Part shown: one piece after another, positions 10,908-23,700 of the stretch
Layout of the letters: the number at the start of each line of letters is the position of its first letter
How positions within the stretch are numbered: position 1 is the stretch's first letter
Assembly: GCF_000003605.2 (NCBI RefSeq)
Contig: NW_003151260.1
Span: 152,890-181,813 of the forward strand
Direction: 5' to 3'
Length of the DNA stretch: 28,924 bases
From: Saccoglossus kowalevskii
Taxonomy: Eukaryota > Hemichordata > Enteropneusta > Harrimaniidae
The notes under the pieces: generated by a model
Seen by the model: the letters and a program-made list of their open reading frames with translations, nothing else
Databases searched by the model: none
What the model was told of the DNA's origin: nothing
Made by a program: the position numbers and the translations under genes

Positions 10908-12322
10908 TTTATTGTTCAGCCTAAAATACTTATATACAACAGAAAATACAGGCACAAAACACACACACATGCACACAATATATGTTAGAATATTTACATT
11001 AATTTTGAGTAAATTTTGTTAGCAGGTTTGCAAGCAAAGTATGTTGGACACAGCTGACCAAATCAGGTATTAAAAAGCCAGATGTCTCAGAATCCTGTGA
11101 ATTTATGTCCCTTGTGGTCAATAATATTGATTTAAACAAATGCACTTCTAAAAACTATAATGTCTGGTAGAAGTTGTCACTGATTTCACAAAAACATTGA
11201 TTTTGTGTTGCCCCAACACATTTTACAATATGAATGTCAACTCTAATTCAGCTGATATATGACATCATCTGAACTGATATATAAACTAAAATTATGACTA
11301 GAGTGGTTGGAATGTTCTGTTTCTAAGTCAATAATAAATATACAATGCTGCTAATCTCACAATCACATTTGTAGGTTTGCAAAGTAAAGTGTATTGACAT
11401 TCAAGACATTTTTGTTTGAACAGCTATAGAAATATCTATAACCTCTGCACAAATTCAGCACTAACTGACAATGTGGGAACAGTATATTTTGAAATTAAAA
11501 AAACATTATGGTTAATAAGCACATATAGAAATATACAAAATATACATTTTAATGAGTTTAGAAATTTCTGCATCACAAACTTAGTTGTAATAGTTGCAGA
11601 GAACAAAGTTCATTGTATATAGTATCACCACAGCAAAAATCTATTTGTATTTCTGATTAGCCCACAACCTTACAGAGTCTAACATCTAGACTTTTTCTAT
11701 GAATTTTACAAATTCAATATTTAGGAATTTTGAAACAAAATGATTTAGAATCAAAGATTTCAGCCGATCATTCAGAATTCTCTTTCATATCCTGTACGCA
11801 CATTGTGCATTATAGTTAAATTAATTGACCACATTGGGAACACAATATCAAAATTAAGGCCAACATGTAGAATAAACTGTGATAAACCTACAATTGAAAT
11901 AGTTTCTCAGGGTCTAGCCACTCTGGATTCATATACTGATGTACAGTGTGTTGAGTGAGCGGATTTCCCCCAAATCAGAATATAGAGCTGTTAAGGGGAC
12001 GGAAATATTCAAGCATACATAAAGGTATTCAAAATATAATAATTTAAATATGTAATACATTGTACATTGAACATATATATATAAAGCCTAAAGTAATATA
12101 ATAAATAGCTATGTACACAGCTCTAATGTAATCACAAAATTAACTTACAATAATATTAATACAATGTACCAATTAAAATAACTATTACAGGCTTTGACCA
12201 TCAATGATGATATACCACACATGTATAATATCAATCTCACTTTCATGAAGTATGTATTGAGTTGCTAATGGCAGTTATTCGTTCACTGTCCAACAAACTT
12301 CAAGTGTTGGAGAATGTTATTT
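10908..12322 (-). other. Probable long 3' UTR of the ZC3H4-like gene
   Basis: Reading leftward from the stop codon at 12323, the first canonical minus-strand AATAAA is at 10913-10908 and a variant ATTAAA is at 11553-11548. The 3' UTR is therefore probably 0.8-1.4 kb if either is used. The sequence is AT-rich with no gene on either strand. The boundary is an inference. Confidence 0.35.
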
Positions 12323-14766
12323 TTAACAGAATGGGGAAGCAGTTGGATCAATAGTTTTGAAAACATCCTTTAATGTTGCATCAGGATCAGAAGGATCATT
12401 TGTTTCAGTTGGACTGTTAGTATTTTGTTGTAATTGTTGATTACCTGCTACAAACCTCTTCCGTGGATCTTGGTTGGTAATCGATGATTGGCTAGCCCCT
12501 CTACGATTAACAGGATTCAGACTTTGGGTACCTTGAAACTGCTGCTGGCCAGGGCTTCCTCCACCATGATCAAATTGATTTCTATTTCTTTGATTTGGAA
12601 ACTGTGGTTGGCTAGGGCTTCCTTCACCACGATCAAATTGATTCTTATTTTGTGAATCTTGAAAATGTTGCTGATTAGGATTTCCAGCTGGATTTCTATT
12701 TCTAGGATCTTGGTTCAACACTTGACCTTGCTGATGTCGACTTTTCGGCCTTATCTTTGAACCTTGTGTAAATGAGCTTACCTGTGGTAGTCTGTGATAA
12801 GCACGAACAGGATGACTAATCAAAGCATTTGTCTGCAGTCCTTGACTATTGTCAGACTGATCACCAATGTCTGGAAAATTTTTTGGTGATTGTGACTCGT
12901 TTATTATTTGTGATTTAGAATCTGTCCTAAGGCGTGTGTTTGCCTCTGGAGGTTGTGTTTTACGCTCACCCTTTGGCAGTTTTGGGATTGAATAATTTGA
13001 AAGTCTTCCCCCAGGTTTTTGTGCTTTTGGATTGGGCTGCACTTGTGTGTTTTGTTGACCTGTTCTGTTACTGGGTTCTGAAATAGATCTCTGTATCCTA
13101 GGATCTTGAGTCAAGTTCACAGGAGTGTAACTAACACCTGAGCTTGCATTAGGTTCTTCTACCAAAATATTTTGTGTGGCAATTTTAGAATCCTGACTGA
13201 TACTCCGTGCTAATCTTGGATCCACAGACCGTTCCCCTTGAAAGCTTCCTGTTAATGTATGGCTCCTTGGTGGTGATGCAGAATGTCTTGGGTCAAAAGG
13301 TGACTGACCCTGAGCCAATTGTGGTGGTGCAGATTGTCTTGGATCAAAAGATGTTGTTGACATAAGTGGCGGTGCTGAATTTCTTGGATCAAAAGATAAT
13401 TGTGGTCTTAGTGGCGGTGTGGAATTCCTTGGACCGAAAGATGACTGGCCAACTGGAGGTGGTGCAGTATGGAATAAAGAAGAATCCGCCTTCAGTGGTG
13501 GTGCTGAATTCCTCGGATCGAAAGAGGATGTAGGCATAAGTGGCGGTCCTGAATTCCTTGGATCAAAAGATGGTCTTAGTTGTGGTGGCAAAGTCCTTGG
13601 ATCAAATGATGACTGTGGCATAAGTGGTGGTGGTGCAGAATTCCTTGGATCAAAAGATGATTGTGGTCTTAGAGGTGGTGGCAAATTCCTTGGATCAAAA
13701 GATGACTGCGACCCTAAAGGTGGTGGTGCTGAAATCCTTGGATCAAAAGATGACTGCGACCCTAAAGGTGGTGGTGCTGAAATCCTTGGATCAAAAGATG
13801 ACTGCGGCCTTAGAGGTGGTGGTGCTGAATTCCTTGGATCAAAAGATGATTGTGGCCCTAGGGGTGGCAGTGCTGAATTCCTTGGATCAAGAGATGACTG
13901 CGGCCCTAGTGGTGGTGGTGCTGAATTCCTTGGATCAAAAGATGACTGCGGCCCTAGTGGTGGTGGTGCTGAATTCCTTGGATCAAAAGATGACTGCGGT
14001 CCTAGTGGTGGTGGTGCTGAATTCCTTGGATCAAAAGATGATTGTGGTCCTAGTGATGGAGTTGAAGTACTTGGATTCAAAGGAAGTAGTTGGGGAATGG
14101 CAGCCTTTCTCGGGTCAGCAGGCCGATCAGATTGTCTTCTTCGCCTGGGATCACTAGGTCTTTTCGTGGGTGGTGGTTTGGGAGCATTGGCTTTAAATTT
14201 TTCAACTTCAAAACTCTCTTCAATATCCTTCCAATGCAGTAACTGTAAATCAGGATTCTGGAAATCTTTTGGCTGCTTGTGCAGTCTAGGATCTTCATGT
14301 GGAAGCCTATGGGTGTCACTGACACTGGGCATTGTCTTAGTAACAGGATCTAATGGAATTGTCTGCTGTTGGTTGGTTGGCGATTTCAATTCAGTTATTC
14401 TTACTCCATCATTGGTTGTGCTTAATTGTTCAGATTTTTCAGTTTGAACCAATGGAGGAGGTTCCTCAGTAATTTGTTTCTGTACTCTAGGGTCTGCGTG
14501 CAGTGTTCTTGTTGTTGGATCAATCTTCGGCTGAGTTGCATCTTGTCCACTACCTCTAGCACTCAGTAAAAGTTGATCTATAATATTCATTTGGGCATTA
14601 GCTTGAGCAGTAGCAGCTGTGTTCGCTTGCGACTGTGAGACTTGTTGTCTGATTGTATGAAGAACTGCTGCTAGTGGTTGGCTATTACTAGATGCCCCAG
14701 CTGGGAGAGACAAAGGCATAGCACCATCTTCATCATCACTCGAGTACCAATCATCGTCATCCCCAG
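12323..14766 (-). CDS. ZC3H4: ZC3H4-like exon 10: DPR-rich C-terminal half with stop codon
   Basis: Acceptor tttgtatgttttag. Encodes residues 592-1404. It starts [13 protein letters not shown] (family motif NWYSSDEDE) and contains IPLDP and many scattered DPR motifs characteristic of ZC3H4/6. A 16-residue repeat array fills about residues 829-1092, followed by Gln/Asn/Pro-rich disordered sequence. It ends [16 protein letters not shown], nearly identical to the ends of human ZC3H4 and ZC3H6. Confidence 0.97.
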
Positions 14767-17700
14767 CTAAAACATACAAAGATAAGATATTAAATTAGAG
14801 ATTTTTAAATATCTGAGTATCCTTGAAAGAAGACATGCAGCAGATGATTTGGTGACTTCATTTCTGGATGATATAATACATAATTTTTATGGTGTCACAT
14901 CATCTGTATGTATTGGTATGTAGCAAATAGCTTAGTAGAAGCAGCTCAGCATAATAAACAATAAATTAGTTCTGAATGCTCCCTGGTATGTTTTATGCAT
15001 TCCTGAGTCAACTTATCATGTTACTGCGAATAATAAATATACGGTCTTACCTGCATCTTTCTCATCTTGTTTCTGTTCTTCAGATGTTGTTAACTCATCC
15101 TCCTGTTGTTTTTGTTGAATTCTCATGAACAGTTCTCTTTGTTTGGGTGCTAGAAACATTGGAACTTTAGGTGGTTGTATATTGGCTCTCCTTATTTCAC
15201 CATCACTACCAACAGCAGCTACACTACTGGTAGCTGAATCACTGTCTCTGTTTTCATCTTCTATTTTTGGACCTTGCTGATTGTCACTGTCACCAACAGA
15301 ATCTAAAATAAACCCAAGTAGAGCGCCATTAGTTCCACAATACTTTTGTCTGCTGAGTACTGGTAAGTACATGTCAAGTCTTTTGCCTTACAGCAATTTC
15401 TTAAAACCCTCACTGACCAGGGCCATACTATGTCATACTAAAGCGTATAAATCTAAATCTAAACATGGTTTCAGAACTTCACTAAAACAAAACGGCCATT
15501 TTGAATCCAATCCAAAGGAACATGCAAGTTCCATAATGACATACATGACTGGGTATCCAGTCGCAGTATCACAAAAATGACTTTGATGATCATTTTTTAG
15601 CACAGAAATAGCCGTTATTCAGCCATCTGGAATCAGATCCCAAACTGAATGAACGTGTGCAAGTAATCTTAGTAAGTATGATATATTTGTGAACTTTGAA
15701 TGTAATCAGTTTAAGCATGTCAAAGATACAGGTGGAAATATACACACAGGGGTAAAATCACAAGTCCATGTTTTCGGACTTTGTTCAAACAGGAGCCAAT
15801 AATCCCAATGAATGAAATTTGTTTCCATCTAAAAATTCTAGTGTAAGCTTACAATGAAAATTTTGGAAGCCAACCTGAGAATTTATACATGTGCCATAGA
15901 CAAAATACTAACCTGGTTGACTAGGGTAAAAGTTGTCATAGAATGTAGAAGGTGTTTTCATAGGACTGGTTGTTGTCATTCCTCGCACCGGTAAAGCAGA
16001 CTGTGAAGGAGGTTGATCGTCTTCCATCATTCTTTGACTATCAGATTCGGAAACACTCCCTTCCACTTCAGGTGATTCTTCTGCGTTGTAAAACTGAAAC
16101 CTGATATATATATAAACCATAAACAACTCAACTCAATAATCCATGTGGATATTTGGCAGAATCAACATTTGAGACCACAACATTTATGTCATCTTTGCAC
16201 TTACTTTGAACAAAATCTGTAAGGCATGTTTGAGAAATGATAAAAACATAAATATAATATCGAACAGCCACATTGAATTAAACAACAAAACAAACCATTA
16301 ATGACGTCAATACCAAGTTTGAATGAATACATCCAGGCATGGAAAACGAATTATGATGTGTTGAAATTTTATATTTGGTGTTTTTGGAACAAATATAGCA
16401 TCCAGTCAATCAAATTAGTCTAAGTTGACAATAATATAGCTGTATACACACATTTGCATCACATAGTCACTGTGAATTATCAAGTTTAAGAAATATAATT
16501 ATAAAATTTAAACATGAGCGGTCTCTGGGCATGTCAGAAATATAGCTGGAAAACAGCATTAACCTTTTCACAACCAGTTCCTTCTTTTCATCACAAATTC
16601 ACAAAATAGTCCTGTTATACTCTCAGAAGAAGTAAAAACTTTTTGTCTGTTGGCTCCAAACTTAGGGTTCATTTCCAGAAATATTGAAGAATACAAGAAA
16701 TAAGTGCAGATAAATTTTAGCAAGGAAGACTGGTGGTGAAAAGGTTAAAACAATATGCCCGGTTCCCTATCTCAGACTGCATTTGAACAGAGACAGATTA
16801 ACAATTAAGAACAAACAATCATGTCACAATACCCTCTTCTCTTGAAGTCGTATGAATTGGTAAAACCTGAAGCAGAGATGTTGAGCTTATTGAATAAAAT
16901 ATTTCCAATATTACATGTCCAAAATCTGTATCTGAGCTGAAATACTGAACAGTCCTTACTTTTGAGTTTCTTTTGCTAATATTTTCTGCCCTTGATGACC
17001 TGTAGGAGCAACATGTATATCAAATAATGATGGAATACTAGTATTAGCTGTCTGTCCTCCTGGTGTACCTGGAGTGGGCAATAGAGTGCGCCGTGGTTGA
17101 TCCTGTGCACCTTGTGGCATTTCCTCAAACTCTTCATTATAGGGCATTTGTAGATCGTTTTTATCAAACCTCTTTTCTCGTCCGTGATTCAAAACCTGGA
17201 AACAAAAGACTCCGGAGTTAGGAGTTTAAAACACTTTAATTCGTCTTCTTGTCCATTACTGACCCGTCCTCTTGAAAAAAGTCCTACTAAACAAGATTTT
17301 GAACTTTGATTTGCAAGATGACCAACTATAGACTAAAATTTATGATTTCTTAAACTTTAAGAACTACCTTACCTTTTCCAGTAATGGCCTTGTCTCATCT
17401 GTTAACGGATCGTGTGAAAATTTACAGTTTTCACCTTGATAACATTCTGCCCCCGTATGGAAAAACTTGCATGGATAATTAGGTGAGAAAAGTTAAAGTA
17501 TTAACTGAGAAGAGATTTACCATTCACAACCCTAACAAGTCATTGTAAAAGTATTTGAATGATAGTCACCATTCAGGCGTGTAAAATGAGATCACAATAC
17601 AAAACAAATGCAAGCTTAGAATAAATGTGTGCTAAGGGTATTGGAGGCAAAGAACTTAAAAGATGGTGGTCGACACGACAGGACATGACATGGTAATCAT

Positions 17701-20700
17701 AGCAATGTACACAAGTAAATATATTTTAAAATACATGAAATTCAAACATGTGCTGCACAACAACCACCATCCTTTAAAATTAACTAAAAATATAAGTCAG
17801 TTGACTAAGATAGCTCTGCTTATTATGATGTAAAAGCAATCTGACCCGTTTATAAATACTAACAGAAAACACTACAAAGATAATATTAAAACAACATTTG
17901 AATGTATATCTGTAGTTTATCATAGAACACCTATGCATCAACTTTCACTTAAATCATTCAAGTGATATCAGTGACGAAGAATAAAATTTGCTATTAATTA
18001 TGCAAATTAGATGTTTAATACACATGAATTTCAACCCAAAACTAATCAGATACTCGTGGTGATCTTAAACAAATTGGTTTAAGGTTAATCCCAGTCTTCC
18101 TTCCATGAAGACAGTAAGTCACAAATTGGGCATAATTCAAGTGTTAATGCTCTAAGACTATTGTGCCAGCATGTAGATGGGCAAAGTGTCATACATGTAT
18201 ACCTCATGTGGATTTAGTACGTATGTCTATGGTGTTAACAAATCTTACATTCATTTAACATATTGAAAAGGATATCATGCAGAAACAAACACTGATCGCC
18301 CTTCACACAGTTACTGTTTAAATAAAATTTACATAATTCATTTTTCTTGTTTTGTGCTCCAGCATGGGAGAATGGACAGTGTTCACCCTGTTAAAAAAAA
18401 CAAAGAATATGTTAAATGCAAACACTAACAAATTTATATATAGGAAAAAGTTAAACAAGAAATCATGATGGGTGTATCTTACCTTGGAACACTTTCCATC
18501 CATGTAAAACTTGCATGGAACTTTACTTCTTGGTAGTTGTCCAATTCCACCACGACCTCTACCTCTACCACGCCCATGGAACCCCCTACCCCTTCCTCTG
18601 ATGAACTGAAAACAAAAGGTTTGGTTGTTTACTGAACATTATTTGAGCCACCATGATGATTTTCGCTATTTATTTCATATACTAATTTAATATCAGTTTG
18701 TTTGTTTTTTTGCTCTAGCCGTATTTACACAAAGTTATTTAAATGTAACAAGACGCAACAAGAGCTGGGAATTTTTTCTGTCAAGACCTTTCGCCAATTT
18801 GGTTTCAAATTAACAAAAAAGTTATAGAAAAATACATTATGATGAGAAAAACAATGGCATTAAAAGTGTATATTACTGCAGCATATGTCATTTGTACATA
18901 AATGTGTAATAAGTAACGATATGACCTACATGTCTTGGACTATGGTGTTCACCATCATGCTCCATTTCTCCATTATTAGAGTTGTTCTCCCAATCATTGT
19001 TATATTGTGCTCCAGGTGGAACAGCGTAATTAGATTGATGATACATATTGTAGCCACCATGCGAGTAAGATCTATCAAAGGGTCTGTCATAAGGGTCGTT
19101 TTCATCAAATGAATCACTATAGTCTGAATATGAAGGACTTCTTGATGGTGGAGACTGTTGACAAATGATACATAATAATTAATTAGATGAGAGTTAACAA
19201 ATTTCAACAATGTCACAGTTCAGATCAGAGCCAACTGGGTACATTTGCATATCACACTTTCCAGGATATATGGTTCTCTATTGTTTTATTACAGTTATTT
19301 CCCTACTTAAAATGAAATCAACCATTCCAGGGAACATGCATTTAATGTTTAACTATTAGATGGTTTTCATATAATATTATGATTGCTGAACACAATACAG
19401 TAACAGCGCTATCTGGAGCTTAAATTGAAGTATTTTTCCCACCAAATCTATGCAATTACACGTCAATAATCAAATTTGTACTACTGATGAATTTGGTTCC
19501 AGAAAGGTGGAAATGCATGTTTACAACTCAAATAGATGCTGGTTTTTAATGCCACAGTACCTCACTCCGATGCCGCCTCCTCTTCTTTCGCTTCCTTCTA
19601 GCATCTCTTTCTTTTTCCTTTTCTCGTCTTCGCTTTTTCTTTTTTCTCCTATGCCTTTCTTCTTTCTCTTTTAGTCTTGCTCTTCTTTCCTTATCTTCCA
19701 AGTCTTCCTCGTCATCCGTATCATCATCGTTTCCTTTGATGACTTCATTTTCCTCTATGTCTTCTTTTTCATCGAATACTTTTGCTTTCTCCTCCGCCAT
19801 TGGTTCTCCCTCGCATACTTTCTCTTCTTCCTGTTCCTGCCCAGTTTCATCTCCATTCACCTCCTCTTCTTCCCCGCCAGAATCTTCAAGTTCACCATCC
19901 TCAAGTTCACCTTCTTCTTTATCCTCTTCATCATCCCCATCATTTTCTTCTCCGTCTTCAACTTCTGTACTTGTTAGTTCTCCAGCTACAGCCTCATGCC
20001 TGTAAATCAGTAAAACAAAGATTATCACGCATGTTCACAATAACCTTCTAACCGCCAGTTCTCTCTTTTCATCACAAATTTACAAAATAGTCCCGGAGGT
20101 GAAAAGGTTAAAAACAAAAACATGACCACAGCCCTAAATTAGTCTACTGTCAATAGATGAGCACATACTTGGATAAACATTGGAAAGAAGACCGTTAGTG
20201 CCTGGTACCAAATCATTTTGAATAATAAAATTGTCAGTAACCACATTTTGTGTTTACAAGTAAAAAAAAAAAGCATTTTCCACGGATATTAAAATTTATT
20301 TATTATGTACGTATATATTTTGCATATACCAAATTTGAACAAATTTCACCATGTACGTCTGTGATCTTTTGCAATAATATAAAAATAAAATATTTCAAAC
20401 CATGATACGTGTGCACATTGATGTGTAAACTTAAATTGTCTAGGCATGCTGAAACATGGCTCGGAAACATCAATAAAGCAACTAGTTATATTGAACTATA
20501 TTGAATCATATTTGTATGACAAAATATAGTGAATCAAGATCTCAATCTGTAGTTTGAATATAAACCATACATCCACATATACATGCAGCTGATTTGTCAA
20601 TAGTCTGCCATCAGAAAATGAAATAATGCCTTTGCTTATCTCTTGATGTTTTCTGTACGTGTAAAGTTTGAATGGCAGAGACACGACTGCAAAACAAAAT

Positions 20701-23700
20701 GCATGTTCCAAACACATCAAAAGTTACATATTAGCAAAAATTAATAATTTCAAATTTTATGTCAACTATCTAACTACATACAGCAGACAATAACTGCAAA
20801 TACCAGAGCTCTGAGACAATTCCGTGTCAACAAGCACACATGGCGGAAAATGCAATAAGATAAGCTGCGAATGAGATTTTGATAGATTCAGATTTAGATG
20901 GATTAACAATCCAGTCGCTTCTGTTTGGTAGCATCTGTTTCCAATAACAAATATAATTGTTTTTCAAGTTTTTACAAAATAGCTTGCATTCCAGTTTTTT
21001 TATTAGTTTTTAAATCAGTGTCATATTTATCATTTCATTTCAAAAAAAGCCTACTAAATCATTTTCCTCATCATATACTAACAATTCAATCATGTTTGTT
21101 GTCTATTAGAGTAATTGTGATTAGGAGACCTTTTTCTCAAATTTTTATTTTCAACAAAACATCTCCTGTATCACTACTATTTGAACATTGAGAAAATAGC
21201 CTATATGCTATAAACTCACGTTGCACATTAAATCACTTGCTAGTCAAAAAAGATGGCCATGGGGTTGTGTCCAGATCTCCATAGCGGTCATCTATTAAAA
21301 TCCAATTTTGTTAAGTGATCTTCAAAGATTAGGGTACAAGACAACTTACTGGGTGCCCTGGGCAAAATGCCAAATATGTTGATATCTTGAGAGGCTAAGC
21401 CGCTCTAACAGCCTCCGATTATAATAATAGTGTGTATTGTGTGTCATAATTTTTTTACGGTCTCCATCAAGTGACCGATTTCAAGGAAATGGCGACTACT
21501 TGAACCTTAGTTTTCACATTGCATTCTATGTAATAATAACCTTGTGTAGGATCAGCATACCAAAGTCTTTGTGAATTTACTTTAATGGCAGTTATAAATG
21601 TTTGTCACTGGTTTTTGTTTACTCATTTGTCAGAATGAAATGTTTACATGCATAGTTACATTTCATAGTGCTATAAGTGTCATCATTTGAAATATACACT
21701 ATCTATTTGAAGTTTTATTCTAATGAACCAAGTGTAGACTGAATAAAATATGATGTACGAATGTAAACCTGGATTAAAACACTATAAGAAATATCTCTAC
21801 CAGTTGTGTATGTTATTAGCAACATTTGATGAAGCTTTGTACATTGATGATTAACAGAATTATTGGTGAATGGCAGCGTTACTAATTATGATTGATGCAC
21901 CTGCCAGTGTTATGTGGACCCTAATGACGTACTTCACATACGAGTAGCTAGTCATGCTGTGAGAGGGTGGGTAGTTCTTAATTTTTGAAAAATGTTTAAT
22001 CGGTACTGCCCATCTTTAACTTAACTTTGCATACTGTGAACACACCTTTGTCAAAACATGTTCAAACAAATCACTAATGTTATTTAAAGCCCATTAACCC
22101 TTTAAACCAGCAGAATGTTCTTTATATTTATTCAAAAAAGCTGATCACGGTATGTGGGTGAATGCAAAATTTAAATTTAACACAAATTCTTGTAAAAAAA
22201 ATGTACAAAACCTTGCACTAAATGTTATGTCATTTAAAGGGTTAACAGCACAGGCTTAAACATAGTGTACTAGTTAGTGACAATTCTATTACTATTGTGT
22301 AGAGAAATGCTACCAGTACATTTCCATTTTTACATTAGCTTCTCTTACATGTAAACATGTGCTACAGAAATCCACAGAGTTTTCAGTAGACATACACACT
22401 ACAAGTTACAATCCCAGAAATAATCACTGGATAAACAAGTTATGACAAGAAACCAATTACCAATTTTACCAACTTAATGAGCCAATGTCTTCACTCGGTT
22501 GTTAGCTTGGTACATTTCTATTTTCTACTTTAGCTTCAAACAATACAAGCTACACAAACCCAAATCAATAGTATTTGACCAGATGTAGATGAAGCAAATT
22601 ACTACAATTAGGAATTTTAACAAGCTATGACAAGATAGTTTAACCAATTTCAACACACCAATGATTTTTTTTGAATGTGGACGTGGAGTATTTATTCAAA
22701 TAAAATTGCAATGAATACATTTTCACTGGATTAACAACTTGATATTCGTGGTTTGAATTATATAGTGTTCAAATGCAATTGTATACAAAGCTAGTTGGAA
22801 TTACAATTCTAAGGTCTAGGATTGTCATTGAGATTCTAAGCAGTGGATAGGTGTCAATTGAATTATTAATTTCAAGTTTTCAAAGTAGTCAATAAAAAAG
22901 GTTGAAGTAGCCGGGCAATTAAGCAGGTTACCTGTTTCTAACAATACCTTGAACAGGTACAAATGTATTTTTGTACTGCAGTATTCTTAAGTTACTCAAT
23001 TTCAAGACAAAAACTTTGATAATGCACCATACTGATTGACATTATTATTTATTTATTGATATTTGACTATTTAGTAAGGCCACCAAGATATTCAGGTGGG
23101 GCATCAAGGTAATGTTCTTTGTGAATTTTAGACTATTTTAGACTCCCAAATTTAATGCGAATACATTTACTAATTATCTTACATCCTGGTTACCTGACCA
23201 CCAATCCGATTATCTACCATAATTCTTAGCAGTAGGGAGACTCAAAAACACATTGCCCTGAACCAATTCCCTTTTATGACAAGGTATTCCACCTAGTTAG
23301 TAGGGACCATTTAAAAGTAGAGCCATGCTTCAATTATTATGTAAATAGAAATCATTCTAATTAGAAAGGCATATACAAATATTTATTAGTCATCTAGCAA
23401 AGGTATAGTTAGGAAGGGGAGTGCTCAAGTTATAATAAATTTGCCCAATGTTTTATTAAAAAATAGGTTTTTGTAAATTGTTTACAATGTAGTGATATTT
23501 AAAGAAGAAAAAGTAAATACTTTCCATGGAAGTTTTTTTATTTTTTTTATTTTGTAGGCAGAGATAATGCTATATTAATAGTTTAAGTATAGGTTATAGA
23601 ATAACTAGTGACTTATACACAGTTTTAGGTCATCTGTATTGTTTAATACTGTATTATAGAGATAAGAGTAGCCATAAATAAAAATATGATATATATATAT

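Noticed and set aside
13419..14447. 342-codon open frame on the plus strand, antisense to the DPR repeats (plus a 177-codon frame at 13624-14157)
   Set aside because: The 48-bp period is a multiple of three, so an open antisense frame is copied with every unit. The Gly/Ser/Asp-rich product has no start context or splice support and the sense frame is clearly the real gene.
17461..17520. GT-AG acceptors for exon 6 (ag at gcaag or ttctcag)
   Set aside because: The first loses the finger 3 Cys and the frame, and the second reads into a stop. The AC acceptor fits every constraint.
18926..19216. 96-codon minus-strand frame overlapping exon 3
   Set aside because: It is a different frame from the one that joins exons 2 and 4. 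The phase-0 frame starting [10 protein letters not shown] matches the family linker and has proper splice sites.
19736..20051. Ser/Pro-rich and Leu/Pro-rich plus-strand open frames opposite exon 2
   Set aside because: These are complements of Glu/Asp/Lys-rich codons in exon 2 of the ZC3H4-like gene.
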